A stretch of DNA of 64,000 nucleotides from Byssochlamys sp. IMV 00236 (taxonomy: Eukaryota; Ascomycota; Eurotiomycetes; Eurotiales; Thermoascaceae): contig MSJH02000696.1 of the NCBI GenBank assembly GCA_001931875.2, positions 68,284 through 132,283 of the forward strand. Reading direction: 5' to 3'. This document shows positions 30,378 through 41,505 of the stretch, piece by piece; the stretch's first letter is position 1, and the number at the start of each line of letters is the position of its first letter. Position numbers and translations under genes: made by a program. The notes under the pieces are model-generated. The model was given only the letters and a program-made list of their open reading frames with translations, was not told where the DNA came from and did not search any database.

Positions 30378-31262
30378 ATGTCGACCCTCAGGGAGATTAC
30401 ATCTGAGTCCGACTTCACGTCGCACCTCGCCTCCCTTCAGCCCTCCACGCTCGTCGTCCTCTCTTTCCACACCCCATGGGCTGCACCCTGCGCGCAGATG
30501 CGCACTGTCCTTTCGACCCTCGCCGCATCCTACCCAGTCACAGACCCGCCCACCATCTCCTTCGTCTCCATCAATGCGGAAGAACTGCCGGATATTTCAG
30601 AGGAATATGACGTTACTGCAGTTCCCTTCCTCGTCCTTCTCCGTGACGGCAAGGTCCTTGAATCTGTAAGCGGCAGCGATGCCATCAAGGTCCGCGATGC
30701 AGTTGAGCGCCACGCCGGCAACGCCGCGGGTGGTTCCAAGACCGGAACAACGATCCCTCCAGCTCTGGCAGCTACTCCTCGTGTAGACGGACAGAACGGT
30801 GTCGCAACTGAGACTCCCGCCACAAACGGCACTTCTGCCACTCCAGCGCAGAGCAAGGAGCAGCTTTTTGCCCGTCTGGCAGAGCTCGTCAAGGCTGCGC
30901 CCGTCATGCTCTTCATGAAGGGAACCCCGAGTGCGCCGCAGTGCGGTTTCAGTCGGCAGCTGGTCGGCATTCTACGTGAGAATGGAGTGAAGTATGGGTT
31001 CTTCAACATCCTCGCGGATGAGGACGTGAGGCAGGGTCTGAAGGAATTCGCCGACTGGCCGACCTTCCCCCAGCTGTGGGTGAAGGGAGAATTGATGGGT
31101 GGTTTGGATATTGTAAGTCCTCCCAATTGCATTGAAATCCCACATATCAACTTAGTTTGCAATACTAACCATTTATCTACTATACAGGTCCGTGAAGAAC
31201 TCGCCGCTGACCCCGACTTCCTGAAGGAATTCGCCGTCAAGCCCGCTGCTACAGTTTCCTAA
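30378..31262 (+). CDS. grxD: Monothiol glutaredoxin with N-terminal thioredoxin domain (Grx3/Grx4 type)
   Basis: Two exons, 30378-31112 and 31188-31262 (75-nt intron, donor gtaagt, acceptor tacag), 269 aa. Residues 1-110 are a thioredoxin-like domain with W-A-A-P-C at the active-site position, i.e. only one of the usual two cysteines, as in Grx3/4 and human GLRX3. A Thr/Ala-rich linker leads to the Grx domain (about 155-262) with K-G-T-P-S-A-P-Q-C-G-F-S, the CGFS motif that ligates a glutathione-bound [2Fe-2S] cluster, then T-F-P-Q-L-W-V-K-G-E-L-M-G-G-L-D-I. In fungi this cytosolic/nuclear protein signals iron status to regulators such as HapX and SreA/GATA factors and supports Fe-S protein assembly. 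The intron is a multiple of three, so unspliced message would still read through. Symbol follows A. fumigatus usage. Confidence 0.9.
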   Translation: MSTLREITSESDFTSHLASLQPSTLVVLSFHTPWAAPCAQMRTVLSTLAASYPVTDPPTISFVSINAEELPDISEEYDVTAVPFLVLLRDGKVLESVSGSDAIKVRDAVERHAGNAAGGSKTGTTIPPALAATPRVDGQNGVATETPATNGTSATPAQSKEQLFARLAELVKAAPVMLFMKGTPSAPQCGFSRQLVGILRENGVKYGFFNILADEDVRQGLKEFADWPTFPQLWVKGELMGGLDIVSPPNCIEIPHINLVCNTNHLSTIQVREELAADPDFLKEFAVKPAATVS

Positions 31263-31751
31263 ATGCGGAACTGATTTATCTGATTCTGCACGTATCCAGT
31301 ACATACCCTCTTTCTGTGTCTTAGATCTCTAAATTCTCCGTTAGCGATGACGAGCTTTATTTGTTTATGATTTCCAATAAAATGTTGGTTGTGTTTAACA
31401 ATATAATTGTTAGGATAGCTCTCTAATGTTACCCAACTAGCTATTGCCTTGATCATTTTTTTTGTTCATGTTACATCATCACCATGGTTTGGCGATCTGG
31501 CACTGTACTCTTTTCCCATGCTATGCTAGTAGCATCGATCAATCAAAAGCCTAAGATGTTGAACCTTTTAAAGAGACGCTTGAAAGTAGATAGATAGTTC
31601 AGAGCGTATTTCCCTTTTTTTCTTTCTCTTATCTCTCCTATGTGCAGGTTTATACATACAAAACGTTATGTTGATGGTCGAGAAGCATTCGCCGCCTTTA
31701 CAGCGGTTTCTCCTCGAATGCGTCCAGTCCATAACCTCTCTGAGGACCTCA
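31263..31751. other. Intergenic between convergent 3' ends
   Basis: 3' flanks of the glutaredoxin and dioxygenase genes. T-rich, with short frames only. Confidence 0.5.
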
Positions 31752-33275
31752 TCATGGCAAGTTGTCAACGATCTCATCATCGGCACGGGTCTGATCGTAA
31801 TTCCACGCGTCAGGCTGGGTGGCCTTGCAGACACGGAACCGGGACAGGACAGCGTCCTCATCTACATAGGCTCCTGCTAACCAGCGCTCACCGGTAGTGG
31901 TGTTGAACGACCGACGCGCATGCACAACACGGCGGTTCTCAAAGATCACACATTCGCCTGGGTTCAGCTTCAGCTCGAAGATGGCCTGCTCATCCTCGAG
32001 TTCCTTCGTGAAAGCTGCGAGCGCTTTTCTGAATTCCCGGAAGTTCTTACTCCACAGACCCGTACTTCCCTCAGGACGGAACGGGCCCTGGAATGGAGGC
32101 GAGTAGTTGATATGGCGGTAGTGCCTGGGACTGCTTGCACCTGGCTCTGCGGTCTCGATTACAGGCCATGAGTTGTGGTAGATCTGATCTTGGTGGACGT
32201 ATTCGTAATTGAGGCGAAACTGCTGCAAGAGCTGCGCGGCACGTTCATTTTTCTTGTGCAACCGACTAGCTGCAGCGAAGGCATCCGAGAAGAGAGATTC
32301 ACCGCCATCACAGGAGTTCTTCAGGCAGTGTAGCAGCTGGAAGCCCGGCGGGTCTTTCATGTACATCAAGTCCATGTGGAAACCGAGAAACTGATTTGTA
32401 TATGCGACATTCTTGGCCTGGGGTACTGTCCGAACGTCCCACGTTAGCCCGTAGAAGGAATTGCGCAGCGGTCCCATCCTTGTCGCAATACGCTCGACCA
32501 TCTCGCGTGAGTCGGGGATGTCCTTGACGAAGATCAGACCGAACTGCGCCAATCTCCGCATAGCGGTCGCGAATTTCGCATCATCATTCACGTAATCGTC
32601 GAACGAGATCCAGTGCTGATCACGCTGCATCCGCTCTCGCTCCCAGAAGATCCTGTGGCGCGAAGCAGTCGCATTGCCCACGCTGTAACTAGCTGGAGAC
32701 CTCAGGAATTCCGCACTGTACGTGGAAGTGTGAGATTCATCATAACCAGTGATGTCGTTCCTCCACTTTATCTCCAGTTGCTCACCATCCCATTTCACAC
32801 TCCGTGGCGTGATAGTCAATGGGATATCGGAGGTCCGGAAGCTGCGCTGCTTCGAATGTGGATCAACACAACGCTCACAGGAACAAGCATCGCGCAGCGT
32901 TGCATAGTCTACGCCTCTCTGAATCTTCTGCCCTTCCTTCCCCGCCAGCTCAACACGCAAAGTGGTCTGTTGCAGCGTAATCCCCTCAGGTGTGTCGCCC
33001 TCTAGCTCGGGAACTGGTCTTCTGCGAAAGGAGAAACTCCTGGGAGAGGTTTTTTCTTGATTTTGTTTCTGCACGGGATCGTCGTGTGCCACTGGGATCT
33101 TCCGAATAGGCGTGTCGTTTAACTCCCCAGGCCCATGTTCACTCTCCTGTGCCGCCCGTCCGGGTATAGATTGTTGGATATTCCGGCGGGCAATGCTATA
33201 GCCGGGAGAATAGCATTGAATGCGAGATGGCGCACGCTGCGCCGGGCGCAATAAAGCCCTGAATGATCCTGACAT
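31752..33275 (-). CDS. Gamma-butyrobetaine dioxygenase-like Fe(II)/2-oxoglutarate enzyme
   Basis: Single exon, 507 aa. The N-terminus (M-S-G-S-F-R-A-L-L-R-P-A-Q-R-A-P-S-R) is Arg-rich and acid-free, consistent with mitochondrial import. Residues about 105-195 form the small zinc-binding domain of the BBOX/TMLH family, with C-S-C-E-R-C-V-D-P-H-S-K-Q-R and W-D-G-E-Q-L-E-I-K-W. The catalytic TauD-like domain has N-Q-F-L-G-F-H-M-D-L (H-x-D iron ligands), L-L-H-C-L-K-N-S-C-D-G-G-E-S, the distal His in F-E-N-R-R-V-V-H-A-R-R-S-F (with the 2-oxoglutarate-binding Arg nearby) and W-L-A-G-A-Y-V-D-E-D. Members hydroxylate gamma-butyrobetaine to L-carnitine or trimethyllysine at the first step. The sequence alone does not settle which, and some fungal members act on other substrates. 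Confidence 0.82.
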   Translation of the reverse strand: MSGSFRALLRPAQRAPSRIQCYSPGYSIARRNIQQSIPGRAAQESEHGPGELNDTPIRKIPVAHDDPVQKQNQEKTSPRSFSFRRRPVPELEGDTPEGITLQQTTLRVELAGKEGQKIQRGVDYATLRDACSCERCVDPHSKQRSFRTSDIPLTITPRSVKWDGEQLEIKWRNDITGYDESHTSTYSAEFLRSPASYSVGNATASRHRIFWERERMQRDQHWISFDDYVNDDAKFATAMRRLAQFGLIFVKDIPDSREMVERIATRMGPLRNSFYGLTWDVRTVPQAKNVAYTNQFLGFHMDLMYMKDPPGFQLLHCLKNSCDGGESLFSDAFAAASRLHKKNERAAQLLQQFRLNYEYVHQDQIYHNSWPVIETAEPGASSPRHYRHINYSPPFQGPFRPEGSTGLWSKNFREFRKALAAFTKELEDEQAIFELKLNPGECVIFENRRVVHARRSFNTTTGERWLAGAYVDEDAVLSRFRVCKATQPDAWNYDQTRADDEIVDNLP

Positions 33276-33725
33276 TTCAATTGCCGCGTGCGAGTTGTAA
33301 GAGATGAGGAATGCAGCGGAGGTAAGAAAGGAAGAAGATCAACAGGAGGGGAGCTTAAAAGTACGGACCTCGGGAACTTCTGCTCTGGGAAAGCATAGAT
33401 AGCATATTACTGTCTGATACCTACGTTACGTTTTCAACGGCGCGGATAGCAGCGTAAGTATCGTAGCTACCGTAATCATAATACACCGCGTGCGTGGATC
33501 CCGCGACGTCACCGGAGGCTGGACCTGGGAAAGACCGAAAGGAGAAAGCTGGAATTTCCCCGACGCAAGCGGAGCATTATTATTTCTGGTATCAACAAGC
33601 AACATCAACACCAGGTTTCGTTTTTCTCTCCTCGTCCACAATCGCGTCTCAATGTGCTATCACGCTCAATAATAATTCACACACACACTCCTTCTCTTGA
33701 GGATTCTCCTTCAATAATCACATGC
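33276..33725. promoter_or_regulatory. Divergent upstream region of the dioxygenase and tpc1
   Basis: 450 bp between divergent starts; it contains an ataataattcacacacacac segment shortly before the tpc1 ATG. No gene seen. Confidence 0.5.
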
Positions 33726-34933
33726 ATGTCGGGCGGTGGAGAACACCTGAAAGATGAGGTATGTCAGATAACAACTGTTCGTTGCGCAACCCTGAAGAAG
33801 TCCATACTAACCGATTTCCCTGCGGAAAATAGGGCACAAGACGGCAAGTCGTCCTCGCGGGCGGTATAGCTGGTCTGGTCTCACGGTACGAATCGATCGC
33901 ATCCATCCTTTCTCGAATCTCGCAGAACGGCCAACTGATAAGGAGTCCAGCTTTTGCATTGCGCCTCTCGATGTCGTTAAGATCAGATTGCAGTTGCAGA
34001 TCCATTCGTTATCGGATCCTTCTTCGATCCATGGCCTCAAAGGTCCGGTGTATAAGGGGACGCTCCCTACAATGCGAGCGATCATCCGTGAGGAGGGATT
34101 GACTGTACGTCTTATCCATCTTTACGTGCGCAATTGCTGGAAACAGATAGATTGCGAAATGGCTTAGAGATATGTATATGGGCTAACCAAATTGATTGTT
34201 CCAATAGGGGCTTTGGAAAGGCAACATTCCCGCAGAACTCCTCTACGTCTGCTACGGCGGTATCCAATTCACCACCTACCGTACAACAACCCAAGCGCTG
34301 TCGAAACTAGACCCGCACCGCCTACCTCCCTCCGTCGAATCTTTTATCTCAGGCGCCTTCGCCGGTGGTGTTGCGACCGCAGCCACTTATCCTCTTGACC
34401 TATTGCGCACGCGCTTTGCAGCGCAGGGGAAGGAGCGTGTCTATACCTCCCTCTGGTCCTCCGTGCGGGACATCGCTCGGTACGAAGGGCCGCTGGGCTT
34501 CTTCCGCGGATGCAGCGCAGCTGTCGGACAGATTGTGCCGTATATGGGCCTTTTCTTCACAACATACGAGACCCTACGGCCAACAATGGCATCGTTCAAC
34601 GACTACCTGCCCTTCGGATCCGGGGATGCCGCCGCCGGTGTAGTCGCGAGCGTGCTGGCCAAGACAGGCGTATTCCCATTGGATCTAGTCAGGAAGCGGT
34701 TGCAAGTGCAGGGGCCAACCAGGTCGAAATACGTGCACGCGAATATCCCGGAATATCGCGGAGTTTTCAAGACAATCCAGCTGATCCTTCGGACACAGGG
34801 GGTACGCGGGCTGTATCGAGGCTTGACCGTGAGCCTGTTCAAGGCGGCACCCGCAAGCGCGGTCACCATGTGGACATATGAGCACGCCTTGAAGACCCTT
34901 CGCGAGATGGATATCGCGAGCGAGAAAAATTAG
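33726..34933 (+). CDS. tpc1: Mitochondrial thiamine pyrophosphate carrier
   Basis: Four exons: 33726-33758, 33833-33885, 33951-34104 and 34208-34933 (introns 74, 65 and 103 nt), 321 aa; phases agree throughout. Three mitochondrial-carrier repeats are visible, each with a P-x-D-x-x-[KR] signature: [21 protein letters not shown] and [11 protein letters not shown]. Each repeat also has its downstream G-[LF]-[WFY]-[KR]-G motif (G-L-W-K-G-N, G-F-F-R-G-C, G-L-Y-R-G-L). The full pattern, including [12 protein letters not shown] and I-P-E-Y-R-G-V, fits the Tpc1 clade, which imports thiamine pyrophosphate across the inner membrane in exchange for nucleotides. The first coding exon is only 33 nt; it was chosen because it is the only ATG that reads in frame through both 5' introns. 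Confidence 0.88.
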
Positions 34934-35421
34934 ATTTCTTTTGTTCCTTTATACCTTTTCTTCCCGGCGTTTTTCACCATTTTCCTTTTTTAACTTTTGC
35001 AGCACCACATGTACAACACAACACAGACAAGAGCGTTCCTTGTTAGTTTCTTTCTTTTTAATACTGGGTCTCAACCCCAGCAACGGATAGATATATAAAA
35101 GAGGTACGATAGAAGACCATATCTAATTCTTAATCAATTTCTTTGTTCTTACAGCTACATGCAACTCGATGTTACACATGCTCAGAAAGGTAAAAAAGAA
35201 AAAGTCTCGAATAGAAGGAGCTGGAACCGCAAAAGCAGAAACAATAAAGGGCTGTCTTTCTCGACTGGTCCCGAAGGAGAGGAAAGATGATGTCCAAACA
35301 CACAAGGGTATGGTTCCATTCACAGGAAGTATAAGACACACCAAGCCATTTGGGGGGGGAATATGGGAACAGCGAATGGCCAGAAATATTCTTCAAAATT
35401 ACGCAATCATCATCACTCCGA
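34934..35421. other. Intergenic between convergent 3' ends
   Basis: 3' flanks of tpc1 and alpha-tubulin. T-rich tract just after the tpc1 stop; nothing else recognised. Confidence 0.5.
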
Positions 35422-37234
35422 TTAGTATTCGACGCCCTCCTCGTCTTCCTCGGGACCGAGGTTGTCGCTCGCGACCTCCTCGTAGTCCTTCTCGAGGGCG
35501 GCCAGATCCTCGCGGGCCTCCGAGAACTCACCTTCCTCCATACCCTCACCGACGTACCAGTGGACGAAGGCACGCTTGGAGTACATGAGGTCGAACTTGT
35601 GGTCGAGACGGTTCCAGGCCTCGGAAATGGCGGTCGTGTTGGACAGCATGCTGACGGAGCGGTCGACCGGCGCCAGCTCACTGTCGGGGACACGCATGGG
35701 CTTCTGGTAGTTGATACCGATCTTGAAACCAGTCGGACACCACTCAACCAGGTTGAAGGACGCCCTGGCCTTGACGGAGGCAATGGCCGCGGTGCAGTCA
35801 CGGGTGACAACGTCACCACGGTACAGCAGAGCCACGGCCATGTACTTGCCGTTGCGGGGGTCGCAGACAACCATCTGGTTGTTAGGCTCGAAGCCTGTGG
35901 TAAAAGATTAAAAGTCAGACAGCTACTTAATATCGTGGGTATAAATGGTCCAATACGTACACTGGAAGGTCAAGTCGGAGACCTTGAAGCTCTCGTGGGA
36001 GCTCTTGTTGCTGGAGACAACAGGAGCGTAAGAGATCAGAGGGTAGTGGATACGCGGGTAGGGGACCAGGTTGGTCTGGAACTCGTTGAGGTCGACGTTC
36101 AGGGCACCGTCGAAGCGCAGACTGGAAGTGATGGAGCTGACGACCTGAGCGATGAGGCGGTTCAGGTGCTCGTAGCTGGGACGGGGGATGTCAAGGTTAC
36201 GACGGCAGATGTCGTAAACAGCCTCATTGTCGACCAGGAAGGTACAGTCGGAGTTCTCGATGGTGCTGTGGGTGGACAGGACCGCATTGTAGGGCTCGAC
36301 AACGGCCGTAGACACCTGGGGGGCAGGGTACACAGCAAACTCGAGCTTGCACTTCTTGCCGTAGTCCGTGGCAAGACGCTCCAACAGGAGCGCACCAAAA
36401 CCGGAACCGGTACCACCGCCGAAGGAGTGGAAGATCAGGAAGCCCTGCAGCGAGCCGCAGTTGTCTACACAGATCAGCTCAACACCATTATATCTCCAGG
36501 GGCAGTAGACCTACCGGCCATACGGCGAATACGGTCAATAACACCATCAGCCAGCTCCTTTCCGATGGTGTAGTGACCACGAGCATCTGCACATATTAGC
36601 GGGCCATTCCTCCATTGTATCCAAATGTTTCTCCATACAGTTGTTGGCAGCATCCTCCTTGCCGTTGATCAGCATCTCCGGGTGGAAGAGCTGGCGGTAC
36701 TCTCCAGTGCGAATCTCATCGACAGGCTGCGACAGTCAGCCAATGTGCCCCTCCTGATTTTTCTTTTGTCTCCATGCGTGCAATGCGTACCGAAGGGTCG
36801 AGGTCGACGAAGATAGAGCGAGGCACATATTTGCCGTTGCTAGTCTCGGTGAAGAAGGTCTCGTAGGAGCCAGTTTCACCAATGTCGCCCGCGTCAGGGT
36901 CCAGGCGACCATCAGCCTTCAATCCATGTTCCAGCAGGTACCTAACCGAAGCAATCAGTTTGACTTGATACTCTCAGGACACTGAAGGTGGAATGGCGGT
37001 GAAACACATACAGCTCCCAAGCGCTGTTACCCAGCTGGATACCGGCCTGACCGATGTGGATGTGGCAGATCTAAATATATCCACATATATATCAGTATAC
37101 TGTCCGTATCAAAGATATTGCTGTGGTGTTGAATGGCTCGAATGCTCCCCGCAAAGCATGTCGATATGCGCTCAGGGGTTCAACGGGGGGGAAGTAAATA
37201 TCAACATTCCGTGCACTCGTACCTCGCCTCTCAT
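35422..37234 (-). CDS. tubA: Alpha-tubulin
   Basis: Seven exons: 37234-37223, 37070-37012, 36941-36791, 36726-36639, 36586-36515, 36464-35961 and 35894-35422, giving 452 aa with consistent phases. The start is M-R-G-E, spliced to [15 protein letters not shown]. The GTP-binding tubulin signature G-G-G-T-G-S-G is in exon 6. Other markers are [16 protein letters not shown] and [15 protein letters not shown]. The C-terminus is acidic and ends E-E-G-V-E-Y, so the terminal tyrosine is kept. The product pairs with beta-tubulin in microtubules. The intron-dense 5' half and the 12-nt first coding exon are typical of fungal tubulin genes. Aspergilli carry two alpha-tubulin genes; assignment to tubA rather than tubB is not certain. 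Very strong codon bias creates a 407-codon antisense frame, which is not a gene. Confidence 0.95.
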
Positions 37235-38514
37235 GATGAATGATGGTAGTGCTAATTGCAGGAGAAAAACACGGCGGTCAGCTTAGACGTCCAGCGTCAA
37301 CCACGTCGAGATCAAGACGAACCTGAATGAGAAAAATAAAATCCCAGATGGAGAGATGGAGAATAAAGGTGAGCTGGAGACGTAGAGGGGGCAGACCGTG
37401 CCAGCGGTGGGCTGCCCGTCAACAAGCCTCGCGAACCAGCCAATGAGCGGCTGCCAGCTGCCCCTGACCAGCCAGCTCTACCACGGCTCGCGACAGGCAC
37501 TCCCGATGCTCTTCCATGGCTATATATACAGCTAGAAGTACATAGCTATATGTATATCAGACGCTGGCTGCAAAAATGACTCTCGTGTCGGACAGCTGGT
37601 GACATGTATAGCTAAGGCCTGCGAGACATTCTGTCGGGAATGCACGTGGGAACGTGGTATGGGCGGGCGGAATGCGGGTTTCCCTCGTGCGCCCCGGACG
37701 TTGAGAGAGCAGATTCAGCAGAGAGTACGGAGTAGTTATGTATACTCAGCTTAACTAACTAGTTCAACCTCTATTCTTGCTTTGATGATAACCCCGTGTC
37801 TAATCTCGTCCAACTGGCGGGCCACGATTGGGAGCTCTAGGTGCCTCAGGCCCGAGAAAGAATGCCCGCCACCATGAGAGGGCGTCTTATGTTCCAATAC
37901 CTAACAACAGCCGATGAAGAACCTCCAATCTTCTCCATACGACGTCTCCGTCGTCATCTCTTCCGTAAACCTTGTGTCTCTAACGATCACCGCGCTGCAG
38001 AGAAGCAAAGAATCGACGACTCCCGGAACCAGATTGGTGTCAGTTAACTGACATGGCTCGGTGCAGTGGACAAGACGCAAGATCTCCAAAAACGGTGCAT
38101 ACAACCAGATCGCTGCTGGATGAACCGTGCTACGCTAGAAAACGTCCTGCTTTCCACTACAGAGTTTTCAAAGTTCCTAAAGGGTGTCTGAACGACGAGT
38201 GGTCAAGGCTTCATCACTGTCCTGGAGATTGGACTCGAAGTCGACCGTCTGTTCATGTTGAGTCTCATCTGTGGATAAAAAAGCATCCTATGCGAAGACT
38301 CGAAGCACTGCTTGGCATGAAACGATTATTCTCCTATGCACGGTGCGGTATGATGGGATCTTCATTTTCCCAGTCGAAGAGACTAAGTTCACAGGGCAAA
38401 TATTGCCGATGCGGAACGAATCCGATTCAGCGTCAATTCCTCGCTTCTTCTCTGATAATGGAATGGGTAAACTAGCAGATCGTGGGCGTGGTACTTAGAC
38501 AGGACACAGGTTAC
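37235..38514. other. Tubulin upstream region and possible decayed coding sequence
   Basis: The first about 600 bp should contain the alpha-tubulin promoter and leader. From about 37840 to 38500 both plus-strand frames give peptide stretches with protein-like composition (V-V-I-S-S-V-N-L-V-S-L-T; T-A-W-H-E-T-I-I-L-L-C-T-V-R-Y-D-G-I-F-I-F-P-V) interrupted by stops. This may be a decayed gene cut off by the transposable element at 38515, but no family is recognised. Confidence 0.4.
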
Positions 38515-39002
38515 CTCACCTCGTCAGTCATGTGATTCTCACCTCGCACGGACCCTTTTAGAGCCTACCTCACCTCGTTGAATTCTAACCCCACCTCATC
38601 CCCTAGTTATCCTCTCCGGGGGGAGACTATAGTTAAAGGTCTTACCTAGGAGGGGATCGCTTTAGGTTCCTCAGCTTATATTGGCCGGTAAGCTTATATC
38701 CTATAACCCTAAATACCCTTCCTGGGTTATAACACCCTCCCAATAAGATTTTTACCAGAAATAACCCCCCTTTTAACTATTATACTTACCCGGAGCGAAG
38801 AGGGTTGCTCTGGGTAAGACCTTTAACTATACTTAACGGGAACTTAACGGGAACTTAACAGGAATAACCCCCGGGAACGGCACAGTGGTTGGTCATGTGA
38901 CCTTATCTGGGAGGGATTATTATAACGAGGTGAGGTGGGCTTACAAGGCTTGGCGCTTTTTTGGTCCGTGCAAGGTGAGGATCACATGACCGACGAGGTG
39001 AG
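38515..39002. mobile_element. MITE-like element with 40-bp terminal inverted repeats
   Basis: Left end 38515-38554 and right end 38963-39002 are inverted copies matching at 37 of 40 positions; all three differences are transitions. Inside are two further inverted pairs in the same order: 38567-38579 with 38924-38936 (acctcacctcgtt), and 38628-38646 with 38813-38831 (tatagttaaaggtcttacc, exact). A hairpin (cttacccggagc / gctctgggtaag) lies at about 38785-38818 and a short tandem repeat (acttaacggga units) at 38831-38860. The element is 488 bp with no coding capacity. I could not define a target-site duplication. This is the structure of a non-autonomous DNA transposon. Confidence 0.85.
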
Positions 39003-41505
39003 CTGACATGTAGTCACGGTAGTTAGATAGTGCACATCTCGATTACGAGCTGCGCTACACGCAAAGATCAGCGCTCCCTCGGCTGACATCGCTTTTGGAA
39101 GCTGTAATTTGTTATTATTGTTGTTACTTGTTCATGCACTCGACTTCACGGTCTCACCTGGACAAGGGGGACGTTCCTTAGTGAACTGACTAGGGCAATA
39201 AAGCGAAAGTTTATTCGACTCGTAAAACTCCGCTTCCATTCACATCCAACCACACCATACGGTCATCACATGGCTGCATCTGTAGGTGATCGAATGCGGA
39301 GAAAATACTATCAACGAGAGGACGTGGTACTGTACAATTTACACCAGTATAGCAGGGTTATAACCATCAACACGACTGATCTGCTGTCGTTGTGGACGTG
39401 AACCACAAAGGAAGCCTCGCTCGAAGTTACCGTCATTCAGTAAGCCACATTGCTCTTGGCAATTGGCGTCATAGCAAGGAACTCTGCGTGCGTTTCGACT
39501 CCCAGGGTGACGAAGACGACAAATGGTTTCCACGTCGATACCAGGGGAATTTTCGAGGTCAGGTAAGTAGAGCCTGATATTGAGAGTAGATAGAATTGTA
39601 CGCAGCGGACCGTCGTACAGCCTTTCCCTACCTTCGGTTCTGCGGTCCGTTGGAGAAGTCGCCTTTAATCCTGGAGAAGTCGGTGTGGTGGATGGATAGT
39701 AGTCAACTTGCGAGCGAAAAAAGAAAGTTACCCGCGACTCCGATAGTCAGCGATGATCCGAAACAGCTCTGGAGACTAAAATAACCTATTGCCGGTTATC
39801 TTTCTGTTGGGTCCTCGCTTAACTATCTGCCGTCTATCGTAGCGTCGGATCCCGTCCCCAAGACGCTGTACCATATACACTGTCGGCATATGAATAGCAA
39901 TATAACGAGCGCGATGAAATAAAAACTACGGTGCAATACTCTTTTCTCGTGAGTACGCAACGTATGCATACCATATACTGTATTATTATTAGAACTCCCG
40001 AGAGAGTGATTGGCAGGTCCAGACCCCTTGGTTGGAACAACCTTCAGGCCGTGCCTGGTGGTGGCGTCGAGGCTGGCGGTAGCGGCCCCTGTGGCTGTTT
40101 GGAGTGTGGAAACACAGAACGGGGAACATCAGCCCAGCGGGGAGGTTAATATTAAAATTATTATTATTATTGCGAATCTCTAACATGAGAAGCAGGGGGG
40201 TGCTTTCAGGGTACACAGTGATGGTTACGCTGGAATCGAGATAGAGATGAAGGCTAGAATCGACGTTGGTGGCTTTTCGGGTCGAGAAACGCGATGAAAC
40301 ATCCGTGACCAGCCAACCAGATATCCCTTGGGGTCTCCAACGTCATGGGCTGGGCCCTGAGGACAACCGCGGTCAGAAGGAGTAATGAATAATGATAATA
40401 ATAATAATAGTAGTAGCCTTAGTTACTCACAGAGGACATCCATCCAGCAGACACAGACCGTTACTCCACAGAAGAGACTCAACGTCGTGGAGATTGTGGA
40501 ATGGGGAACCAGCGGTAACCGTTTGCAAAAGCAAGATTGTCTGAGGAAGACGTTCTTAGCATAATGATATCCACACAGGTAATAATAATAATAACAATAG
40601 TTAATGAGTGAGATTCTGGCTCACTACTGCCTCCGACTCCTTAATATCATTATTATTCTCGTTCCGGCTCACTCACTACCTGGAAATTAACGGTGACAAC
40701 GGTGACGACTGGTGACAGCCGTCAAGCGGGCTGATCAAAAGAGAGTATCACATCGGCCAAACCAGTCGAGACTCGCGAACGGACCGCGCAGTGGGACGGA
40801 CTGTAGTCTTGAGTATATCTGGGAACTGCAGCACGGCTGAGGCGGAAAAGTTTGATCGCGATCGCAGGACAGTCGATGGACGAACAAGAACCGCCATCTC
40901 CACCGCCAAGCTCGGCCGTCGTGGACCTCTGTCGTCTACCATCTCCCACTTCATCGCTTCTCCCAGGTTCACCTCGACGGCCAGACCCTATCACAATGCT
41001 CGCAACTCGAGTACTGGCACCCCGCCGCGTAGGGCCTCGAAGATGGTCCCGAACGAAAATGCCTGTACGGTACTTATGCCGGCTCCCGATCTATGGTACA
41101 GTACTCATGTCCACAGCCCCCAGGCCTTCCCCATCCATCCCAGCTCTATCTTTGGTCTCTCTATCCGTCGCCGCCACGGCTCGCCTCTCTTGCGTTCTGC
41201 AAGCCATCCCCGAGCTGCCTCCACCGGGCCTTTGTCGCTGATCTTTCTTCTGCTCTCGCGGTCCTTCCCCCCCCCTTCTTTTCCTGGCCGATACTTAATT
41301 GTCCATCTTGGTCTGCTTCAAGAAAACCCGTTGGCAGGGTTGATTGTTCTATGCTGGGAATCGTTCTTTACCCCACAGTCGTTACCCTTGTTCTGGACCA
41401 GTCTGTTGTAGTGGTCAACGCAGATACCCTCGACCGAGTTGGGGATTCACTTCCTTGTCTCTAGTTCCTCTTGTCTTGTGGAATAGACGGTCCGGAGTCG
41501 ACGCC
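39003..41505. other. Long non-coding stretch with ATT-type microsatellites; leader of the MscS gene
   Basis: 2.5 kb without a supportable gene. ATT/ATA trinucleotide tracts occur at about 40150-40170, 40390-40412, 40578-40597 and 40646-40656. From 40790 to 41505 GC rises and several overlapping open frames occur (up to 206 codons, 40791-41411) with Ser/Pro-rich, low-information peptides. I read this as a long 5' leader with upstream ORFs rather than a gene. Confidence 0.45.

Noticed and set aside
35350..36573. 407-codon plus-strand open frame opposite alpha-tubulin
   Set aside because: It lies antisense to strongly codon-biased tubulin exons and crosses a tubulin intron. Its peptide is low-complexity Val/Gly/Asp sequence typical of the reverse complement of biased codons.
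38515..39002. Reading the palindromic element as a CRISPR-like array
   Set aside because: Repeats are inverted, not direct with unique spacers, and the context is eukaryotic; a MITE explains all the structure.
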